DNA of 64,000 bases. It comes from Actinomadura sp. K4S16. GTDB taxonomy: Bacteria > Actinomycetota > Actinomycetes > Streptosporangiales > Streptosporangiaceae. Both the position numbers and the translations under genes were made by a program. Each line of letters begins with the position of its first letter. Positions within the stretch are counted from its first letter, which is position 1. Below, one piece after another: positions 8,092 through 15,854 of the stretch. Below the pieces are notes generated by a model that worked only from the letters and a program-made list of their open reading frames with translations, made no database searches and was not told the DNA's origin. The stretch is from NCBI RefSeq assembly GCF_008327685.1, contig NZ_BDDE01000013.1, forward strand, positions 616,896 through 680,895, written 5' to 3'.

Positions 8092-8394
8092 ATGCTGATG
8101 CGCATGGAGTCTCCTGAGAACCTCGCGGACGTGCGTGCGCGGATCGACGCCATCGACGGGCGCCTCGTCCGGCTGCTCGCCGAACGCGAGGAACTGGTGC
8201 GAGCGGCCGCCGCCTTCAAGCGCGACGAGCAGGCCGTCCGCGCGCCCGACCGGGTCGAGCAGGTCGTCCGGCTGGCGCGGGAACGGGCCGCGGACGCCGG
8301 GCTCTCGCCCGAGGTCGCGGAGGCGGTGTGGCGGGCGATGATCGGCGCCTTCGTCGACCTGGAGCTGACCGAGCACGCGAGCGGCCGCGGATAG
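8092..8394 (+). CDS. Chorismate mutase (AroQ-type)
   Basis: A 100-residue all-helical AroQ-type chorismate mutase domain, which converts chorismate to prephenate for Phe/Tyr synthesis. The first helix VRARIDAIDGRLVRLLAERE holds the conserved Arg and the IDxID-like pattern. The second carries AFKRDEQAVRAPDRVEQV with the active-site Lys, and the last helix has VWRAMIGAFVDLEL. Three ATGs (8092, 8098, 8104) are in frame; the one at 8104 would start directly at MESPEN. It stands alone rather than fused to prephenate dehydratase. Such monofunctional mutases also occur in secondary metabolism. Confidence 0.85.
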   Translation: MLMRMESPENLADVRARIDAIDGRLVRLLAEREELVRAAAAFKRDEQAVRAPDRVEQVVRLARERAADAGLSPEVAEAVWRAMIGAFVDLELTEHASGRG

Positions 8395-8427
8395 GCTGCT
8401 CTCTCCGCTTCGTCGTGGAGGTTCTGA

Positions 8428-10176
8428 ATGCCGGAGACCCGTCCGCTGCGCGCCACCGACCCCCGTGAGATCGGCGGGTTCCGGCTGACGGCCCGGGTCG
8501 GCGAGGGCGCCCAGGGCGTCGTCTTCCTGGGCGAGTCGGAGACCGGCGAGCGAGTCGCCGTGAAGCTCCTGCACGCGGACATCGGACGGGACGAGCGGGC
8601 CCGCACGCTCTTCGACCGGGAGCTGGCGGCGGCCCGCAGCGTCGCCCCCTTCTGCACCGCCCGCGTCCTCGCGGCGGAGGCCGACGGAGACACCCCCTAC
8701 ATCGTCAGCGAGTACATCGACGGGCCCTCGCTGCGCGACCGGGTCCTCGCGGAGGGCGTGGCGTCCCCGGAGGAGCTGGTCAGGCTCGCGGTCGGCACCG
8801 CCACCGCGCTCGCGGCCATCCACGAGGCCGGCGTCGTCCACCGCGACTTCAAGCCGGCCAACGTGCTGCTCGGCCCGGACGGCCCGAAGGTCATCGACTT
8901 CGGCGTCGCGCGCCCGCTGGAGGCGACCTCCGCCACCCTGACCGGCGCCGTCGGCACCCCCGCCTACATGGCGCCCGAGCAGGTCGCGGGGTCCGCGGGC
9001 GGCGCGCCGCTGGACATGTTCGCGTGGGGCTGCACGATGGCGTTCGCCGCGAACGGCGTCCCGCCGTTCGGCGGCGATTCGGTGCCGGTCATCATGCAGC
9101 GGATCCTGTACGGGCAGCCTGACCTGGGCGCGCTGACCGGCGACCTGCGGACGCTCGTCGCGTCCTGCCTGGAGAAGGAACCGGCGGCCCGCCCGACCGC
9201 GCTCCAGGTGCTCCAGCGGCTGCTCGGCCTCGGCCCGAACGCCGACCTCCTCGCGGAGGGCACCTCGGCCGCCGCCCGACCGGAAGCATCACCGCACGCC
9301 GTGAACTGGACGCCACCGGCCGCCGCGCACCAGGCCCCGACGCACCCGCCCGCCCCGCAGCCGTCCTCGGTGCCGCCGGGCGCCGGAGGCTGGCCGCCGG
9401 CGGCCCCCGTGCCCCCGTTCCCGCCGCCGGGGAGCTACCCGCACCCGGGGAACCCGCCGCCGGCCGGACGGGGCGGCCGGGTGCTGCTCATCACCGGAGC
9501 GGCCGCCGCGGCCGTGATCCTGGCCGGCGGGCTCGTCGCCGCGACACTCCTCGACGGCGACGACAAGGCCAAGAACAGCGGAAGCGGCGGCAGGACGCCG
9601 GTCGCCCAGTCGGCGCCGTCCAGGTCGTGCGACTACCGGACCATGACCGGCACGAGCAACAGGGACGTCGGGAAGCCGCCGACCCGGCTCCCGGCGGCGG
9701 TCCCGTCGCGCGCCGCCATCCAGACCAACCTCGGCACGCTCCAGATCTCGCTGGACGCCGGGATGGCGCCCTGCACGGTGAACTCCCTGGCCTACCTCGC
9801 GGCCGAGAGGTTCTACGACGGCACCTCGTGCCACCGGCTGACGACGGACCCGAGCCTCCAGGTCCTCCAGTGCGGCGACCCGACCGGGACGGGGCACGGC
9901 GGTCCCGCCTACCAGTTCGACGACGAGAACCTGAGCTCCGCGCGTTACACGCGCGGCACCGTGGCCATGGCCAACGCGGGCCCGAACACCAACGGCAGCC
10001 AGTTCTTCATCCTGTACGGCGACACCGCGAACCTCCCCGCGTCCTACACGGTCTTCGGCCGGGTCACCTCCGGCTTGGACATCGTGGACAAGGTCGCCAA
10101 GAAGGGCGTCGCGGGCGGCGGCACGGACGGCTCCCCGCTGCAGAAGGTCACGATCAAGGCGCTCCGCACGTCCTGA
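8428..10176 (+). CDS. Membrane Ser/Thr protein kinase fused to cyclophilin-type PPIase
   Basis: A 582-residue fusion. Residues ~10–270 are a Hanks-type kinase: the Gly loop GEGAQGVVFLG, VAVKLL with the ATP-binding Lys, the catalytic loop HRDFKPANVLL, DFGVA, and the activation-segment end GTPAYMAPEQ. A Pro-rich linker (~280–345) leads to one membrane segment near 351–374. The outside part (~429–582) is a cyclophilin-like peptidyl-prolyl isomerase, with TNGSQFFILYGD and YTVFGRVTSGLDIVDKV. The usual FHR catalytic segment reads CHRLTTDP, so the Arg is kept. PASTA domains, common in this position, are absent. The cyclophilin may act as a sensor or an enzyme at the outer face. The start is the ATG at 8428 with GGAGG upstream. 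Confidence 0.9.
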   Translation: MPETRPLRATDPREIGGFRLTARVGEGAQGVVFLGESETGERVAVKLLHADIGRDERARTLFDRELAAARSVAPFCTARVLAAEADGDTPYIVSEYIDGPSLRDRVLAEGVASPEELVRLAVGTATALAAIHEAGVVHRDFKPANVLLGPDGPKVIDFGVARPLEATSATLTGAVGTPAYMAPEQVAGSAGGAPLDMFAWGCTMAFAANGVPPFGGDSVPVIMQRILYGQPDLGALTGDLRTLVASCLEKEPAARPTALQVLQRLLGLGPNADLLAEGTSAAARPEASPHAVNWTPPAAAHQAPTHPPAPQPSSVPPGAGGWPPAAPVPPFPPPGSYPHPGNPPPAGRGGRVLLITGAAAAAVILAGGLVAATLLDGDDKAKNSGSGGRTPVAQSAPSRSCDYRTMTGTSNRDVGKPPTRLPAAVPSRAAIQTNLGTLQISLDAGMAPCTVNSLAYLAAERFYDGTSCHRLTTDPSLQVLQCGDPTGTGHGGPAYQFDDENLSSARYTRGTVAMANAGPNTNGSQFFILYGDTANLPASYTVFGRVTSGLDIVDKVAKKGVAGGGTDGSPLQKVTIKALRTS

Positions 10177-10264
10177 CCGGGCGGTCATGGAACCCGGATT
10201 AGAACCGGCCCCGCAGCGCGTTGGAGATGGTGAAACAGGCCCCCGACCTAGGAGGACGCTCACC

Positions 10265-10462
10265 ATGGCCCTCAAGCGACCGTCCTTCCTGCCGTCCCTG
10301 GACGAGCTCGAACAGCAGGCCGAGAGCAGGTCCTCCCAGCGCGGGCGCCCCGGCTCCCAGTTCGACCACCCCACGGCCAAGGCCCTGTTCGTGGCCGCCC
10401 TGGCGGTCACCGTCGTCGCCCACGTCGTCGCCGGCATCGTCTTCCTCGTCCTGGGCTTCTGA
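10265..10462 (+). CDS. Small single-pass membrane protein
   Basis: A 65-residue protein that I do not recognise. The ATG at 10265 has AGGAGG nine bases upstream, which fixes the start. The N-terminal ~40 residues are polar (PSLDELEQQAESRSSQRG). The C-terminus is one hydrophobic helix (ALFVAALAVTVVAHVVAGIV) ending in FLVLGF. It is likely a small inner-membrane protein with a cytoplasmic N-terminus. It lies 88 bases after the kinase–cyclophilin gene in the same direction, so cotranscription is possible. Confidence 0.7.
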   Translation: MALKRPSFLPSLDELEQQAESRSSQRGRPGSQFDHPTAKALFVAALAVTVVAHVVAGIVFLVLGF

Positions 10463-10470
10463 CCCGCCGC

Positions 10471-11310
10471 TCAGGCCAGGAAGTCCGCGACCGTCCGCGT
10501 GAAGCGAGCGGGATCGTCCAGCCACGGGTAGTGCCCGGCTCCCGGCTGGACCACCGATTCCGCGTTCGGGAACAGCTCCGCGGCCCGGGCGGCGACGCGA
10601 GGTGGCGGGGCGCCGTCGAGCTCGGCCGCGAGGACGAGGGCCGGGGCCGCCAGCCCGGCGATCGCGGCGCGCGCCGCGGCGGGATCGAAGGCCGCGGGCG
10701 ACGCGTAGAGATCCGCCGCCTCGTCGTTGGTCTCTTCGGCCTCGGAAGCCGCCTGGCGCCGGGCGACCGCATCCCAGCGCCCGTGGAAGAAGGGCGCGGC
10801 GGCGTCCCAATCGGCGTCCGACGCCGTCCCCGCCAGAACGGCCTCGAAAGCGTCGCGGCCGGCGGCGAACCAGGGCTCCGCCCGGCGCTTCGCCGCCGCC
10901 TCGCGCCGGTGCTCGGCGGTGAAACCGATGCCCAGCGCACGAAAACGGGCCGTGACGAGGACCAGCCTCCGGACGCGCCGCGCGTACCGGGCGGCATGGA
11001 GCACGGCGATGTCCCCGCCCGCCGAATGCGCGAGGACGTCGACGCGCTCCAAGCCGAGATGCTCGCGCAGCGCCTCGACGTCGCCGACCTGCCGGTCGCA
11101 CCGGTACGTCGCCCTGTCCCGGGGAACGGCCGAGGCGCCCGTCCCCCGCAGGTCCAGCAGGACGAGCCGGCGATGGCGCGCCAGGCCACCGAGGTCGCCC
11201 AGGTAGGAGGAGGCGCGCATCGGTCCGCCGGGCACGCACACCAGCGGCTCACCTGCTCCCACGAGGCGGTAGGCGAGTTCGGTTCCGTCGGGGGCCGCGA
11301 ACGTCGGCAT
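10471..11310 (-). CDS. Alpha/beta hydrolase (aminopeptidase/esterase-like)
   Basis: A 279-residue alpha/beta hydrolase. The oxyanion-hole region is CVPGGPMRASSYL, and the strand–turn DLRGTGAS is typical of proline iminopeptidase-like and related enzymes. The nucleophile elbow is AHSAGGD, and the C-terminal catalytic His is in GAGHYPW. A helical lid rich in Ala and Glu separates the two halves. The start is the ATG at 11310; the long frame upstream is not coding. It converges with the small membrane protein and is divergent from the GNAT gene. The substrate is unknown. Confidence 0.85.
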   Translation of the reverse strand: MPTFAAPDGTELAYRLVGAGEPLVCVPGGPMRASSYLGDLGGLARHRRLVLLDLRGTGASAVPRDRATYRCDRQVGDVEALREHLGLERVDVLAHSAGGDIAVLHAARYARRVRRLVLVTARFRALGIGFTAEHRREAAAKRRAEPWFAAGRDAFEAVLAGTASDADWDAAAPFFHGRWDAVARRQAASEAEETNDEAADLYASPAAFDPAAARAAIAGLAAPALVLAAELDGAPPPRVAARAAELFPNAESVVQPGAGHYPWLDDPARFTRTVADFLA

Positions 11311-11394
11311 GCCCGCCGTCCTCGTGACCGAACGCCTTCCCCGCAATGACAAAAACAGGTGCCGGGAGGCGGCCGGAGGGGCCATGGTGAGGGG

Positions 11395-12042
11395 ATGCTG
11401 GTCGATCATTTCCCGCCGCTCGGGCTGCGGCTGACGACGCCGCGGCTGGAGCTGCGCCTGCCTTCGCCCGAGGAACTCGCCGCGCTGGCCGACGTCGCCG
11501 CCGAGGGCATCCACGACCCGGAGACGATGCCGTTCCTCGTGCCGTGGACCGACCGTCCGCCCGCCGAGGTCGCACGCGGCGTCGTCCAGCACCACTGGAG
11601 GAACCTCGCGGAGTGGACACCCGAGAAATGGCAGCTCGACCTCACCGTGTTCCATGAGGGCGAAGTCGTCGGGCAGCAGTCCCTGTGGGCGCAGGACCTC
11701 GTCGTCCTCCGGCAGGTCGCGACCGGTTCGTGGCTCGGCCGCCGCCACCAGGGGCAGGGGATCGGCACCGAGATGAGGGCGGCCGTCCTGCACCTGGCCT
11801 TCGCGGGCCTGGACGCCGAGGAGGCCGTCTCCAGCGCCTTCGAGGGCAGCCACGCCTCGAACGCGGTGTCGCGCAAGCTCGGCTACCGCCCCAACGGCGT
11901 GGACCGCCATGTCGTCCGCGGGTCCATGACGATCGACCAGCGGTACCGGCTCACCCGGGAGGACTGGGAGCTGCACCGCGGCGTCCCGGTCACGATCGAG
12001 GGCCTCGCCCCCTGCCGGACGATGCTGGGGCTTCCGAAGTGA
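11395..12042 (+). CDS. GNAT-family N-acetyltransferase
   Basis: A 215-residue acetyltransferase of the RimJ/RimL-like GNAT group. It opens with LRLTTPRLELRLPSPEE. The acetyl-CoA pyrophosphate loop is WLGRRHQGQGIGTEMR, a good match to the Q/R-x-x-G-x-G/A motif, and the late NAVSRKLGY segment is typical of motif B. Unlike many RimL proteins it has an extended C-terminus that resembles the following gene's context rather than a second domain. It overlaps the downstream methyltransferase start by 4 bases, so the pair is translationally coupled. The acceptor substrate is not predictable. Confidence 0.85.
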   Translation: MLVDHFPPLGLRLTTPRLELRLPSPEELAALADVAAEGIHDPETMPFLVPWTDRPPAEVARGVVQHHWRNLAEWTPEKWQLDLTVFHEGEVVGQQSLWAQDLVVLRQVATGSWLGRRHQGQGIGTEMRAAVLHLAFAGLDAEEAVSSAFEGSHASNAVSRKLGYRPNGVDRHVVRGSMTIDQRYRLTREDWELHRGVPVTIEGLAPCRTMLGLPK

Positions 12043-12800
12043 CGGAGCGGACGTTCGAGGACCTGGTCGCCGAGGCCGGGACGGTCTCCGTGGCGGGCTG
12101 GGACTTCTCCTGGCTGGACGGCCGCGCGACGGAGCAGCGCCCGTCCTGGGGGTACCAGCGCCTGATGAGCGAGCGGCTGGGCCGCGCGCGGGCGGCGCTC
12201 GACATCGAGACCGGCGGCGGCGAGGTGCTCGCGGGAGCCGAGCGGTTCCCGCCGACGATGGCGGCGACCGAGTCGTGGCCGCCGAACATCGCCAAGGCCA
12301 CCCGCCTCCTGCACCCCCGGGGCGCCGTCGTGGTCGCCGACTCCGGCGAGCCGCCGCTCCCGTTCGCCGACGAGGCGTTCGACCTGGTCGTCAGCCGCCA
12401 TCCGGCCACGGTCCGGTGGGCCGAGATCGCGCGGGTCCTCGCCCCGGGCGGGACCTACTTCGCCCAGCACGTCGGCCCGGCGAGCGTCTTCGAGCTGACC
12501 GAGTTCTTCCTCGGACCCCAGCCCGAGGCACGCCGCGCGCGGGACCCGGAGGTCGAGAGCGCCGACGCCCGGGCGGCAGGGCTCGACATCGCGGACCTGC
12601 GTTCCGAGCGGCTCCGCATGGAGTTCTTCGACATCGGCGCGGTCGTCTACTTCCTGCGCAAGGTGATCTGGATCGTCCCCGGCTTCACCGTCGACGGCCA
12701 CCGCGACCGCCTGCGCGAACTGGACGCGCGGATCCGGCGCGACGCCGTTTTCACGGCCCACTCGTCCCGCACCCTCATCGAGGCCCGCAAGCCGTCGTGA
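12039..12800 (+). CDS. Class I SAM-dependent methyltransferase
   Basis: A 253-residue methyltransferase starting at a GTG that overlaps the GNAT stop (GTGA). The SAM-binding loop is LDIETGGGEVLAG, followed by the acidic motif II equivalent near VVVADSG. FDLVVSRHPATVRW and IARVLAPGGTYFAQHVG correspond to the post-motif strands of Methyltransf_11-type enzymes. The C-terminal part is helical and includes an FFDIGAVVYFLRKVIW stretch. The coupling with an acetyltransferase gene points to a shared modification task, but the substrate is unknown. The annotation as a methyltransferase is firm and the role is not. Confidence 0.85.
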   Translation: MTERTFEDLVAEAGTVSVAGWDFSWLDGRATEQRPSWGYQRLMSERLGRARAALDIETGGGEVLAGAERFPPTMAATESWPPNIAKATRLLHPRGAVVVADSGEPPLPFADEAFDLVVSRHPATVRWAEIARVLAPGGTYFAQHVGPASVFELTEFFLGPQPEARRARDPEVESADARAAGLDIADLRSERLRMEFFDIGAVVYFLRKVIWIVPGFTVDGHRDRLRELDARIRRDAVFTAHSSRTLIEARKPS

Positions 12801-12810
12801 GGCGGGCGCG

Positions 12811-13869
12811 CTACGCCGCGGCGGTCAGCCGGTAGGCGGTGCCGCTGCTGCCCTGCACCCAGGCGTCGGGCAGGGCGGCGGCCAGGGCGTGCTGGGCACG
12901 CCAGCCCGTGCAGTGGCCCGGGACGACGAGTCCGGGGGCGAGGCCGGTGAGGGCGGCGACGGTGGGCGGGATGACCGGTTCGAAGGCCGGGCCGCCGAGG
13001 TGCAGCCCGCCGACGAGCGCGTACAGCCCGTCGACCCCCGTCAGGCGCTGCGCGTGCCGGACGATGTTGATCGCGCCCGCGTGGCCGCAGCCGGTCAGCA
13101 CGACCAGCCCGCGGCCCCGGACGTGGACGACGAGCGCCTGGTCGTCGAGGACGAGCGGGTCGTGCACCCAGTCGGCGCCCGTCCAGGCCTGGTGCGGGGG
13201 CGGCATGCCGTGCTCGAACTCGGTGGTCCGGTCGACCTCGCCGGTGATCAGGACGCTGCCGTCCAGCAGCAGCGAGGGCTCGCGGCGCTCGATGACCTCG
13301 AAGCCCTCCCCGTTCAGCGCCCGCTTGCTCAGCGTCGGCAGTTCCTCGACCTCCCGGCCGGGGACGGCGAGGCGGCGCCTCGTCCACACCAGCGGATGCA
13401 GGACCATCGGCAGCGAGCGCACGCCGAGCAGGCCCGCCATCCCCGCCAGCCCGCCCGTGTGGTCGAAGTGGCCGTGGCTGAGCACGACGCCCTGGACGTC
13501 GCCGAGGTCGACGCCGAGCCTGTCGGCGTTGGTGACCATCGCGTCGGGCGTCCGGCCGGTGTCGAACAGCAGCGTGGTCGAGCGGCCGGCCCGGCGCACC
13601 GTGACCAGCGCGGCGAACCCGTGCTCGGCGATCATCCCCGCGGTGGTGCGGCCGCCCTCGAACTGCGGCGCGGCCACGACGCCCGCGCCGGCCCGCGCCC
13701 GGCGGGTGCGCTCGTCATCGCCCAGCAGGGCGTCGTAGACGTTGTCGACCAGGGTGAGGATCTCGACCTCGTCCACCGGCTCCAGCGCGATGGGATCGAC
13801 CGCCGCCCCGCGCACCTCGCGCGGCATCGACGCCGCGGCCTCCCCCGTCCCGCCGGTGGTCTCGCACAT
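12811..13869 (-). CDS. MBL-fold metallo-hydrolase (MptE/RFAP-like)
   Basis: A 352-residue metallo-beta-lactamase-fold protein. The metal site is SHGHFDHTGG. Further ligands are expected in the TGCGHAGAINIVRHA segment and in VVPGHCTGW near the C-terminus. The LFDTGRTPDAMVTNADRLGVD region and the overall length match the group annotated as 7,8-dihydropterin-6-methyl-4-(beta-D-ribofuranosyl)-aminobenzene-5'-phosphate synthase-like. Bacterial members are poorly characterised, so only hydrolase activity is safe. It converges with the methyltransferase gene with a 10-base gap. Confidence 0.8.
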   Translation of the reverse strand: MCETTGGTGEAAASMPREVRGAAVDPIALEPVDEVEILTLVDNVYDALLGDDERTRRARAGAGVVAAPQFEGGRTTAGMIAEHGFAALVTVRRAGRSTTLLFDTGRTPDAMVTNADRLGVDLGDVQGVVLSHGHFDHTGGLAGMAGLLGVRSLPMVLHPLVWTRRRLAVPGREVEELPTLSKRALNGEGFEVIERREPSLLLDGSVLITGEVDRTTEFEHGMPPPHQAWTGADWVHDPLVLDDQALVVHVRGRGLVVLTGCGHAGAINIVRHAQRLTGVDGLYALVGGLHLGGPAFEPVIPPTVAALTGLAPGLVVPGHCTGWRAQHALAAALPDAWVQGSSGTAYRLTAAA

Positions 13870-13973
13870 ACCGGCAGCCTAACCGCCGGTCCGCAGGCCG
13901 CTCCCGCGCGACACGGGCGGCGTAGACTGAATGATCATGATTTGGACCGCTTAGGGAAGGTCGTGGCGGCGGG

Positions 13974-14774
13974 ATGGCGGATTCCGGAGAAGCCTCGTCC
14001 GTGCCCGGTGTCGACACCGGCACACCGAGCGTGGCCCGCATGTACGACTACTTCCTGGGCGGCAAGGACAACTACGCCTCGGACCGCGCGGCGGCGGAGG
14101 CGGTCGCGCAGGCGCTCCCCACGGTCGAGGGGGTCGCCCGCGCGAACCGCGCGTTCCTCCAGCGCGCCGTCCGCCACGTGGCCGGGCTCGGCATCGACCA
14201 GTTCCTGGACATCGGCACCGGCCTGCCCACGCAAGGCAACGTGCACGAGATCGCCCGGAAGGAGCGGCCCGGCGCGCGGGTCGTGTACGTCGACAACGAT
14301 CCGATGGTGACCGTCCACGCGCGGGCTCTGGTCGCGACGGACGAGCTGACCGCGATCGTCCAGGCCGACATGCGCGAGCCGGACACGGTGCTGGACGATC
14401 CGCAGGTGCACACGCTGATCGATTTCCGGCGTCCGGTCTGTGTGCTGTTCGTCGCCGTCCTGCACTTCCTCCATGACGAGGAGAACCCGGCCGCGCTCGT
14501 ACGGCGCTTCACCGACGCCCTGCCCGCGGGCAGCCACGTCATCCTGTCGCACGCGGCGCTGGAGGAGCAGCGCAACGTCCAGGTCGGGGAGACCTACCGG
14601 GCGCAGTCTGCGAGCGCGAGCCTGGTGGCCAGGACCCGCGACCAGGTGACGGCGCTCCTCGACGGCCTCACCATCCTGGACCCGGGCGTCGTCCGCCTGC
14701 ACGAGTGGCGCCCCTACGGCGGCGAGTACATCACCGACGCCGGCTGGACGGCCGTGGCCCGCAAGGACCGCTGA
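13974..14774 (+). CDS. DUF574 (Methyltransf_19) SAM-dependent methyltransferase
   Basis: A 266-residue protein of the actinomycete-specific DUF574 family. The diagnostic N-terminal block is TPSVARMYDYFLGGKDNYASD. The SAM site is FLDIGTGLPTQGNVHE, followed by VVYVDNDPMVTVHARAL, and the core strand is VCVLFVAVLHFLHDEENPA. Family members are expanded in Streptomyces and relatives and mostly lack defined substrates. The ATG at 13974 is used; the upstream region (13870–13973) has an AT-rich patch that could hold the promoter. It is not clearly in an operon. Confidence 0.9.
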   Translation: MADSGEASSVPGVDTGTPSVARMYDYFLGGKDNYASDRAAAEAVAQALPTVEGVARANRAFLQRAVRHVAGLGIDQFLDIGTGLPTQGNVHEIARKERPGARVVYVDNDPMVTVHARALVATDELTAIVQADMREPDTVLDDPQVHTLIDFRRPVCVLFVAVLHFLHDEENPAALVRRFTDALPAGSHVILSHAALEEQRNVQVGETYRAQSASASLVARTRDQVTALLDGLTILDPGVVRLHEWRPYGGEYITDAGWTAVARKDR

Positions 14775-14865
14775 CATCACGCGGGCGACGACCGGCGCGT
14801 GATGCACGGGGATGCGCGACGAACGGCGGATGACCATCGGGGGAGGCGGAGGCGAAGATCGTCGC

Positions 14866-15762
14866 ATGGACCCCGAACTGGAAGCATTCGTCTCGATGGT
14901 GCCCCGGGTCGATCTGACCGACCCGGACGCCGCGCGGAAGAACTACGCCATGGCGGCCGCGGCGAGGCCGGCGCCGGACACCGCGACCATGGACGTCGAG
15001 GACCGCACGGTCCCCGCTGATCCGGAAGTGGCGGTGCGGATCTATCGCCCGCGCCCTGCCCAGGGGGCCGTCGTCTGGCTGCATGGCGGCGGATTCGTCA
15101 TGGGCGACCTGGACACCGAGCATCTCTGGGCCACCCGGATCGCCGAGGGCTCCGGCGCTGTGGTGATCTCGGTGGACTACCGGCGCTCCCCCGAGAACCC
15201 GTTCCCGGCCGCCCTCGACGACATCTACGCCGTGCTCGCCTGGGCGGCCGGGAACGCGAACGAACTCGGCATCGACCCGGAGCGGATCGCCGTCGGAGGT
15301 CACAGCGCCGGTGCGGGGCTGGCGGCCCAGGTGGCGTTGCGCGCGCGGGACCGGCACGGTCCGCCGGTTCGCTTCCAGCTGCTCAACGAGCCCGAGCTCG
15401 ATGATCGGCAGCAGACCTGGTCGCAGCGGAACTTCACCGACACGCCCTGGATCGACCGCGACGTCGTCACCGCGTCGTGGCGGCACTACTTGGGCTCCGC
15501 GCCCGGCACACCCGAAGCCGCCCCCGCCCGGGCGGCGGACCTGTCAGGACTCCCACCGGCCTATATCGCCACCGCGGAGTTCGACCCGAACCGCGATGAG
15601 GCCATCGAATACGGACTGCGCCTGCTCCAGGCAGGGGTGTCGGTCGAGTTGCACCAGTGGCCCGGTACCTTCCACGGGTCCCAGGCGATCCAGTCCGCCG
15701 AGGTGTCCCAACGGCAGGTGGCCGCTCTCGGCGCCGTCCTGCGGCGGGCCCTGGCCAGGTGA
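14866..15762 (+). CDS. HSL-family alpha/beta hydrolase (esterase)
   Basis: A 298-residue carboxylesterase of the hormone-sensitive-lipase family. The oxyanion motif is WLHGGGFVMGD. The nucleophile is in GGHSAGAGLAAQ, the acid in EFDPNRDEAIEYG, and the His in TFHGSQ near the end. The start is placed at the ATG at 14866 because a GGGAGGCGGAGG purine run precedes it; two earlier ATGs would add a Gly-rich tail. It has no signal peptide, so it acts in the cytoplasm. GC bias is slightly weaker than in the neighbours. It converges with the aldehyde dehydrogenase gene. Confidence 0.88.
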   Translation: MDPELEAFVSMVPRVDLTDPDAARKNYAMAAAARPAPDTATMDVEDRTVPADPEVAVRIYRPRPAQGAVVWLHGGGFVMGDLDTEHLWATRIAEGSGAVVISVDYRRSPENPFPAALDDIYAVLAWAAGNANELGIDPERIAVGGHSAGAGLAAQVALRARDRHGPPVRFQLLNEPELDDRQQTWSQRNFTDTPWIDRDVVTASWRHYLGSAPGTPEAAPARAADLSGLPPAYIATAEFDPNRDEAIEYGLRLLQAGVSVELHQWPGTFHGSQAIQSAEVSQRQVAALGAVLRRALAR

Positions 15763-15854
15763 GTTCGCCGCCGCGAACGTAGGCGCGGAGCGCACTGGTC
15801 GCTCCACCCCCGGTCAGGACCACGGCGGCGCGCTACATCCCGGCGGTCCGGGCG

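Noticed and set aside
10471..11976. A 501-codon version of the minus-strand alpha/beta hydrolase reaching into the GNAT gene
   Set aside because: The upstream half is antisense to the GNAT gene; the hydrolase fold starts at the ATG at 11310.
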